Source: Microbacterium sp. Leaf159 (GTDB lineage: Bacteria > Actinomycetota > Actinomycetes > Actinomycetales > Microbacteriaceae). From it: a stretch of DNA of 64,000 nucleotides. Location: positions 2,251,954-2,315,953 of the forward strand of contig NZ_LMOU01000001.1 of NCBI RefSeq assembly GCF_001423615.1, given 5' to 3'. Positions within the stretch are counted from its first letter, which is position 1; each line of letters begins with the position of its first letter. The translations under genes and the position numbers were made by a program. Shown piece after piece: positions 59,195-64,000 of this stretch. The notes under the pieces were generated by a model. That model was given only the letters and a program-made list of their open reading frames with translations, was not told the DNA's origin and did not search any database.

Positions 59195-60112
59195 TCAGCT
59201 GACGACCCAGTCGAACTCGTCGCCGTGCTCCTCGAGCCACGCGTCGATGGCATCCGCTTCCTTGCCCTCGCCGTACTCGTTCACGACCAGGTCCTCGAGC
59301 GAGCCGTACTGCTCGTCGTCGAGCTTGATCTTCTCGATCAGCTCCGCAGCCTCGGGGAACTCCTCGGCGAAGCCCTTCGTGCCCAGGAAGTGCAGAGCCT
59401 CGGACTCGCCCATGGCGCCCTTGGGGTCTTCGAGGTCCTTCAGCGGGAAGGCGTCGTTGGCCCAGAACGGACGCCACAGCGTCACGACGATGTCCTCCTG
59501 CTTGTCGGTCGCGGACTTCAGCTCGGTGAGCATCGCCGCCGTCGACGAGGTGACGAGCTCGTACTCGCTGTCGAGACCGTACTCCGGCATCATCTTCTGG
59601 GTCTGCGCGGTGAGGCCGGCACCCGGCTCGATGCCGAAGATCTTGCCGTCGAACTCGGCGCCCTTGCCCGCGAGGTCCTCGATCGAGTTCAGCTCGGAGT
59701 ACTCCGGAACCGCGATGGTCAGCTTCGCGTTGTCGTAGTACGCGCCGAGGTCTTCGATGTCGTCGCCGTAGGTGTTCATGTACTCGGCGTGCGTCAGCTC
59801 GGGCCAGGCAGACGGGTAGATGTCGACGTCCCCCTGGGCGAGGCCGGTGTACAGCGGGCCCGCCTCGGTCAGCGTCTTCATCTCGACGGTGTAGCCGATC
59901 TTCTCGAGCTGGTCCTGCAGCAGGTATGCCGTGCTGAGTCCGTCGGTCCACGAGGGCAGGAAGCCCAGCGTGATCGTGCCCTTGTCGCCCGATCCGGTGT
60001 CTTCACCGCCGGTGCCGCCACCGGTGCCGCCCATGCCGTCGCCGCTGCATCCGGCGAGGGTCAAGGTCGCTGCGGCTCCGATGGCCGCGATCGTCAGGAA
60101 CTTCTTCTTCAT
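59195..60112 (-). CDS. proX: Glycine betaine/proline ABC transporter substrate-binding lipoprotein
   Basis: A 305-aa exported lipoprotein. Signal MKKKFLTIAAIGAAATLTLAGC with lipobox LAGC, a Gly-rich linker, then OpuAC-type domain: GTITLGFLPSWTDGLSTAYLLQDQLEKIGYTVEMKTL, GLAQGDVDIYPSAWPELTH (Trp for quaternary-amine box), IFGIEPGAGLTAQTQKMM, DIVVTLWRPFWANDAF. Aromatic residues for betaine binding are present. It follows the permease by 91 bp on the same strand, after the ATPase, order ATPase-permease-binding protein. Takes up osmoprotectant, likely glycine betaine. Confidence 0.9.
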   Translation of the reverse strand: MKKKFLTIAAIGAAATLTLAGCSGDGMGGTGGGTGGEDTGSGDKGTITLGFLPSWTDGLSTAYLLQDQLEKIGYTVEMKTLTEAGPLYTGLAQGDVDIYPSAWPELTHAEYMNTYGDDIEDLGAYYDNAKLTIAVPEYSELNSIEDLAGKGAEFDGKIFGIEPGAGLTAQTQKMMPEYGLDSEYELVTSSTAAMLTELKSATDKQEDIVVTLWRPFWANDAFPLKDLEDPKGAMGESEALHFLGTKGFAEEFPEAAELIEKIKLDDEQYGSLEDLVVNEYGEGKEADAIDAWLEEHGDEFDWVVS

Positions 60113-60203
60113 GTGTGTGTCTCTCTCGTTCCGTATATATGGGTGCTGTGTTGCTGTGATGCGTTGTACTGCTGTGTTGCTGTTCTCTTGCGGAGGGGAT
60201 GAG

Positions 60204-61232
60204 TCAGTGCACGCCGCCGCCGACGGCGGTGCGACGCGGGGAGGCCTTCTCGCGCTCGGCCGCGTCTGCGGCATCCTTCGCGTCGGCCGCCTCGGCCGTT
60301 ACGGGTGCGGATGCGGATGCGGTCGACTCCGCCTCAGCGGCTGCCGTCTCGAGACGCTTCTGCGTCCGGCGACGCGCGAGCATGCCCAGCAGCGACGAGC
60401 GGTTGCTGCCGAGGTCGCCCAGGGCCGCGGTGACGCGGTCGAGGAACACGGCGATGAGCACGACGCCCAGCCCCGCCTCGACGCCCTTGGCGATGTTGAT
60501 GGTCGAGATCGCCTCGACGACGATCTTTCCGAGGCCGTCCGCTCCCGCCATCCCGGCGATGACCGCCATCGACAGCGCGAGCATGATGACCTGGTTGACG
60601 CCGGCGAGGATCGTCGGCATCGCGAGCGGAAGCTGGATGCCGCGCAGGATCTGACCCGGCTTCGCGCCGAACGCCTGACCGGCCTCGACCGTCTCGGAGT
60701 CGACGCCGCGGATGCCGAGCTCGGTCAGTCGCACGCCCGGAGGCAGCGCGAAGATCACGGTCGCGACGAGGCCCGGCACGACGCCGATGCTGAAGAACAC
60801 GATCGCCGGGATCAGGTAGACGAACGCCGGCATGGTCTGCATGAAGTCGAGAACGGGCTTGAGCACCGCGCGCACGGTGGCGTTGCGGGCAGACCAGATG
60901 CCGAGCGGCACCGCGATCAGCACGGCGATCACCGCGGCGACGAGCACGAGGGCGAGCGTCTGCATCGCCGGAACCCAGAGGTTCATGGCGACGATCAGAC
61001 CGAACGAGACGATCGTGCCGATCGCGAGCTGCCAGGAGCGCACGAGCCAGGCGATGAACGCGGCGATCAGGATGATGACGATGAAGTGCGGGCTGAGCAG
61101 CGCGCGGGTGAGACCGTCGACGAGGAAGCTGACCACGAACGAGATGACGTCGAGCAGACCGTCGAGGTTCGTCTTGATCCAGTCGACTCCTGTTGCGACC
61201 CAGCTGCCGAGGGGAATGCGGAAACCATCCAT
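60204..61232 (-). CDS. proW: Glycine betaine/proline ABC transporter permease
   Basis: A 342-aa membrane subunit. After an N-terminal helix it has the ProW/OpuAB core: PLGIWSARNATVRAVLKPVLDFMQTMPAFVYLIPAIVFFSIGVVPGLVATVIFALPPGVRLTELGIRGVDSETVEAGQAFGAKPGQILRGIQLPLAMPTILAGVNQVIMLALSM. The C-terminal 50 residues are a charged cytoplasmic tail (AEAADAKDAADAAEREK). ATG 61232 overlaps the ATPase stop by one base (TGATG). Confidence 0.92.
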   Translation of the reverse strand: MDGFRIPLGSWVATGVDWIKTNLDGLLDVISFVVSFLVDGLTRALLSPHFIVIILIAAFIAWLVRSWQLAIGTIVSFGLIVAMNLWVPAMQTLALVLVAAVIAVLIAVPLGIWSARNATVRAVLKPVLDFMQTMPAFVYLIPAIVFFSIGVVPGLVATVIFALPPGVRLTELGIRGVDSETVEAGQAFGAKPGQILRGIQLPLAMPTILAGVNQVIMLALSMAVIAGMAGADGLGKIVVEAISTINIAKGVEAGLGVVLIAVFLDRVTAALGDLGSNRSSLLGMLARRRTQKRLETAAAEAESTASASAPVTAEAADAKDAADAAEREKASPRRTAVGGGVH

Positions 61233-62536
61233 CAGCGCACCTCCTCCGTCGTTCCGGCGGCCGGCTGCGGGTCGGCCGTCCATCCGTCATCGAGTACTGC
61301 ATCGATCTCGGCCTGCGGCATCGGGAGCAGCGGCAGGGTGAGCTCACCGGTGGCTCCGGGGCCGGGGCCCAGGGCTGCGAGCAGGGTGATGCGCGGGATC
61401 ACGCCGACGAGGCGCCCCTCGGCATCGACCACGGCCAACGGCAGCGGCGACTCGACCGACGGGATGAAGAGGTTCATCAGGACCTCGTCCTTGCTGACGC
61501 TCTGCGGCACCGGCTTGATGATGGACTCGAGAGTCGACACCCCCTGGCGCACGAGCTTGACGGCATCCCGATCGGTGACGATTCCCAGCAGCTTGCGGTC
61601 GCGGCCGGTCACGTAGGTGGCCGACATGAACGCGTCGCGCATCTGGCGAAGCGCCGTGCGGGGGCCGGCGGTCTCTGCGACGACCGGACGCGGGCGCTCC
61701 ATCACGTTCGCAGCCGTGAGCACGCGGGCGCGGTCGACATCCTGCACGAACTGCTCGACGTAGTCGTTGGCCGGGTCGGTGAGGATGTCCTCCGGTGTGC
61801 CGATCTGCACGATGCGGCCATCGCGCATCACGGCGATGCGGTCTCCGAGGAACATGGCCTCGTTGAGGTCGTGGGTGATGAAGACGATCGTCTTCTGCAG
61901 CTTCTCCTGCAGCTCGAGCAGCTGCTCCTGCATCTCGCGACGGATCAGCGGGTCGAGGGCGCTGAACGCCTCGTCCATGAGCAGGATGTCGGAGTCGGCC
62001 GCGAGCGCACGGGCGATGCCCACGCGCTGCTGCATGCCGCCGGAGAGCTCGGACGGCAGCTTGTCGGCCTGGCCCTCGAGCCCCACCAGGGCGAGGATCT
62101 CCTCGGCCTTCTTCAGGCGCTCGTCCTTGCCTACGCCCTTGAGCTCGAGCGGGTACGCGACGTTCGCGGCGACCGTGCGGTGCGGCAGCAGAGCGAAGTG
62201 CTGGAACACCATCGAGATGCGGTCGCGGCGGATCTCCCGCAGACGCGACGACGGGATGCCCGTGATGGGGTCGCCGTTCACGACGACGGATCCGTCGCTC
62301 GCCTCGTGCAGCCCGTTGAGCATGCGGATGATGGTGGACTTGCCGGAGCCGGAGAGCCCCATGATCACGAAGATCTCACCCCGGTTGACCGTGAAACTGG
62401 CGTCGATGACGGCGGCGGTTCCTGCGTCGCTGACTGCGGATCTGCTCTCACCGGCCTTCAGTCGACGGACGGCACTGCTCGGATTCTTCCCGAACACCTT
62501 GTACAGATTGCGCGCTTCTAGAGCGATTTCGGACAC
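61232..62536 (-). CDS. proV: Glycine betaine/proline ABC transporter ATP-binding protein with CBS domains
   Basis: A 434-aa ATPase. Walker A GLSGSGKST, the ProV-type stretch MVFQHFALLPHRTVAANVAYPLELKGV, signature LSGGMQQR, Walker B ILLMDEAFSALDPLIR, H-loop FITHDLNEAMFLGDRI. Two CBS domains follow (AFMSATYVTGRDRKLLGIVTDRDAVKL and LPLAVVDAEGRLVGVIPRITLL), which sense ionic strength in OpuA. GTG 62536 has AGGGG about 6 nt upstream. It is first of the betaine operon; osmotic control is likely. Confidence 0.93.
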   Translation of the reverse strand: MSEIALEARNLYKVFGKNPSSAVRRLKAGESRSAVSDAGTAAVIDASFTVNRGEIFVIMGLSGSGKSTIIRMLNGLHEASDGSVVVNGDPITGIPSSRLREIRRDRISMVFQHFALLPHRTVAANVAYPLELKGVGKDERLKKAEEILALVGLEGQADKLPSELSGGMQQRVGIARALAADSDILLMDEAFSALDPLIRREMQEQLLELQEKLQKTIVFITHDLNEAMFLGDRIAVMRDGRIVQIGTPEDILTDPANDYVEQFVQDVDRARVLTAANVMERPRPVVAETAGPRTALRQMRDAFMSATYVTGRDRKLLGIVTDRDAVKLVRQGVSTLESIIKPVPQSVSKDEVLMNLFIPSVESPLPLAVVDAEGRLVGVIPRITLLAALGPGPGATGELTLPLLPMPQAEIDAVLDDGWTADPQPAAGTTEEVR

Positions 62537-62969
62537 GTTTCCCCTGCGGCTCGCCTTCGGGCGGCTGAGCCTGCTTCGGTTACGCCCGGGTGATCCTCCC
62601 GGCCGTTTCGACGTGGTGCTGTGGCGGCGCGGACGGCGGATTTCGGATCCACCGCGATAGAGCATCGACCGTACGTCCACGCCTCTTCGCAGCACAGCAC
62701 ATTCGAAAGAAGGACGTGGTCGCGGACTGGTCTTCGGGCCGTCAGGCCCACCAACCAACGTAACGAAATGGCCGGTCAGGGGCAAATCCTCTATTTCGAG
62801 CGTTGTTCAGTTCCGTCGGCTGACCGGGGGATTGTGCGGGTTTCGGCCATGGTCGCGAGCGGGTTGTGCGCGGGCGTTTCGGCGGCCGTTCGCGCCTGCG
62901 TCGGCCCGATCCCGAGCATTCGGCCGCGGGAAGCGCGTAGGGCCGAACCAGGCGCAGGGCGGAGACGGA
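62537..62969. other. Intergenic region of 433 bp upstream of proV
   Basis: No supported gene; open frames here lack ribosome sites and are shadows. The promoter of proV lies at 62757-62785. The right end is the 3' side of the methyltransferase gene. Nothing else stands out. Confidence 0.55.
62757..62785 (-). promoter_or_regulatory. Candidate proV promoter
   Basis: Minus strand TTGCCC (62780-62785) and TACGTT (62757-62762), 17-bp spacing. This gives a leader of about 210 nt before proV, without an obvious riboswitch. Confidence 0.45.
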
Positions 62970-64000
62970 TCAGCGACGGATGCTGCGCGTCACCGTGAAC
63001 TTCGGAGTGCGCTCGAGCTGCTCGGTGGCACCCACCAGACGGGTGAGTTCGGCACGATATCCGAGCGACGAGTTGAAGACCGTGAAGAGCTCGCCGCCGG
63101 GGCGGAGGATGCGGGCGGCCGCCTCGAACAGACGCGTCGCCGCGCCGGTGTGCACGCTGCTGCCGAGATGGAAGGGCGGGTTGAGCAGCACGACGTCGGC
63201 GCTGGCGTCGGCGATCTCTGAGCCGGCGTCGTCGTGCATCACGGTGACCCGATCGCCGACGCCATTCGCGGCCATCGTGGCACGGGCGGAGGCGACGGCT
63301 GCGGCCGACCGGTCGGTGGCGATGACGCGGGCTTCGTGGTGCGCGAGCGCATACGACGCGGCGAGCGCGCCGGTGCCGCAGCCCAGATCGACGACGGTCG
63401 TGCCGGAGTTCGACTCTTCGCCGCCGTCGAGGCCGAGCACGTCGAGCAGAACCCGCGTGCCGATGTCGAGCTTCGCCCCCGCGAACGCCCCGCCGTGGCC
63501 GACCAGCGTCAGTCCCTCATGCTGCGCCGTGAGGGGAAACGGCGGCTCCGAGGACACCGGCCGTGGCTCACTCGCGATGACCAGGCGGGACTTCCGTTCG
63601 GCCCGCTGCGCCTGCACCTCGACAAAACTGCGCTCGAGCACCTCGTTCTGCGCGATGGTCATGTGCTTGACGCGGCCACCGGCGACGAGCACGACATCCG
63701 GCGCGGCCCAGCGGGCCACGGCATCGGCGCTCTCTTCCAGCTCGGCGAGCGCCTTGGGCAGCTGCAGCAGCACGAGTCGCGCCCCGTCGAGCAGAGTCGC
63801 ATCGAGCTCGTGCGACGAGAATCCGGCGAGCCCGAGCTCTTCGGCGTTGCGCGCGAGGGCACGCCGCCCGCTCGCGAGGTCCTGATGCACGCGCACACCG
63901 TCGAAGCCGGCGGAGGTCAGCGCCAGCGTGATCGCGCCGTATTCGTCGCCGATCACCGCGATCTCGTGCCCGTCGATCCCGAGCGAGAGAGCGCGCTCGC
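62970..64000 (-). CDS. RsmC-like class I methyltransferase (5' end beyond right edge)
   Basis: The frame stays open to the window end, so at least 343 codons; the start is not seen. The C-terminal half is a catalytic MTS domain: SGTTVVDLGCGTGALAASYALAH (SAM loop), VIATDRSAAAVASARATMAANG, and the NPPF motif in VVLLNPPFHLGSSVHTG that marks base N-methyltransferases. The N-terminal half (LLQLPKALAELEESADAVARWAAPDVVLVAGGRVKHMTIAQNEVLERSFVEVQAQRAERKSRLVI) resembles the degenerate second domain of RsmC, which methylates G1207 of 16S rRNA. Actinobacterial proteins of this kind may act on 16S or 23S rRNA. Confidence 0.85.
   Translation of the reverse strand, partial: ERALSLGIDGHEIAVIGDEYGAITLALTSAGFDGVRVHQDLASGRRALARNAEELGLAGFSSHELDATLLDGARLVLLQLPKALAELEESADAVARWAAPDVVLVAGGRVKHMTIAQNEVLERSFVEVQAQRAERKSRLVIASEPRPVSSEPPFPLTAQHEGLTLVGHGGAFAGAKLDIGTRVLLDVLGLDGGEESNSGTTVVDLGCGTGALAASYALAHHEARVIATDRSAAAVASARATMAANGVGDRVTVMHDDAGSEIADASADVVLLNPPFHLGSSVHTGAATRLFEAAARILRPGGELFTVFNSSLGYRAELTRLVGATEQLERTPKFTVTRSIRR

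Overview
The window is high-GC, densely coded DNA of an actinobacterium, most probably Microbacterium or a close Microbacteriaceae relative. This is an inference from G/C-ending codon use, GTG/TTG starts, many 4-bp ATGA/GTGA gene overlaps, TAGACT/TAGGCT-like -10 boxes close to start codons, and gene families typical of that group. I see no tRNA, rRNA, IS element, prophage or CRISPR array. It reads as ordinary chromosome: catabolic and transport operons, each next to its own regulator.

Left part (1-17.4 kb). An amine/amino-acid gene group (FAD oxidoreductase fragment, a frameshifted ornithine cyclodeaminase/tyramine-oxidase-B-like gene, APC permease) lies divergent from a second APC permease with an IclR regulator. 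Then come purL with a 48-aa membrane microprotein overlapping its stop, a DUF2786 gene, a divergent TetR/MMPL exporter pair, a cupin, and a phosphonate-type ABC operon (phnD-phnC-phnE) that continues through overlapping genes into a tyrosine-type phosphatase and a TetR regulator.

Peptide region (17.4-29.3 kb). A dipeptide/oligopeptide ABC operon ending in a tartrate/malate-type dehydrogenase, an S9 peptidase divergent from a TetR regulator, and an alpha/beta-hydrolase (fluoroacetate-dehalogenase-like residues) coupled to an M20 peptidase. Three promoters here share an inverted-repeat site, AGTCA-N7-TGACT in two and a degenerate copy in the third, so they may form one regulon for peptide uptake and breakdown.

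Middle (29.3-47.4 kb). A membrane-anchored beta-lactamase-fold protein with an ArsR-like regulator; a TetR gene, an MFS transporter and a GH3 beta-glucosidase with a pair of matching 25-bp operator-like sites; a three-gene overlapping operon (membrane protein, spermidine-synthase-like, SDR); corA with a long structured leader and a possible leader peptide; an SGNH hydrolase; peptidase E coupled to a Dcu-type dicarboxylate carrier; a ThrE-type exporter; and a PadR-DUF1048-ABC drug-export operon behind a striking operator array.

Right part (47.4-64 kb). A sugar ABC operon with a chimeric DeoR/LacI-type regulator, a 2-hydroxyacid dehydrogenase and a Tat-exported beta-propeller; a lipase-maturation-factor-like membrane protein; a large surface protein with an LPxxG-like anchor; a glycine-betaine ABC operon (ATPase, permease, binding protein); and the 3' part of an RsmC-like methyltransferase. 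Long GC-rich hairpins without U-tracts follow several operons. Two kinds of short intergenic repeat (a 30-33 bp minisatellite and a dispersed element of about 75-95 bp) recur between genes.
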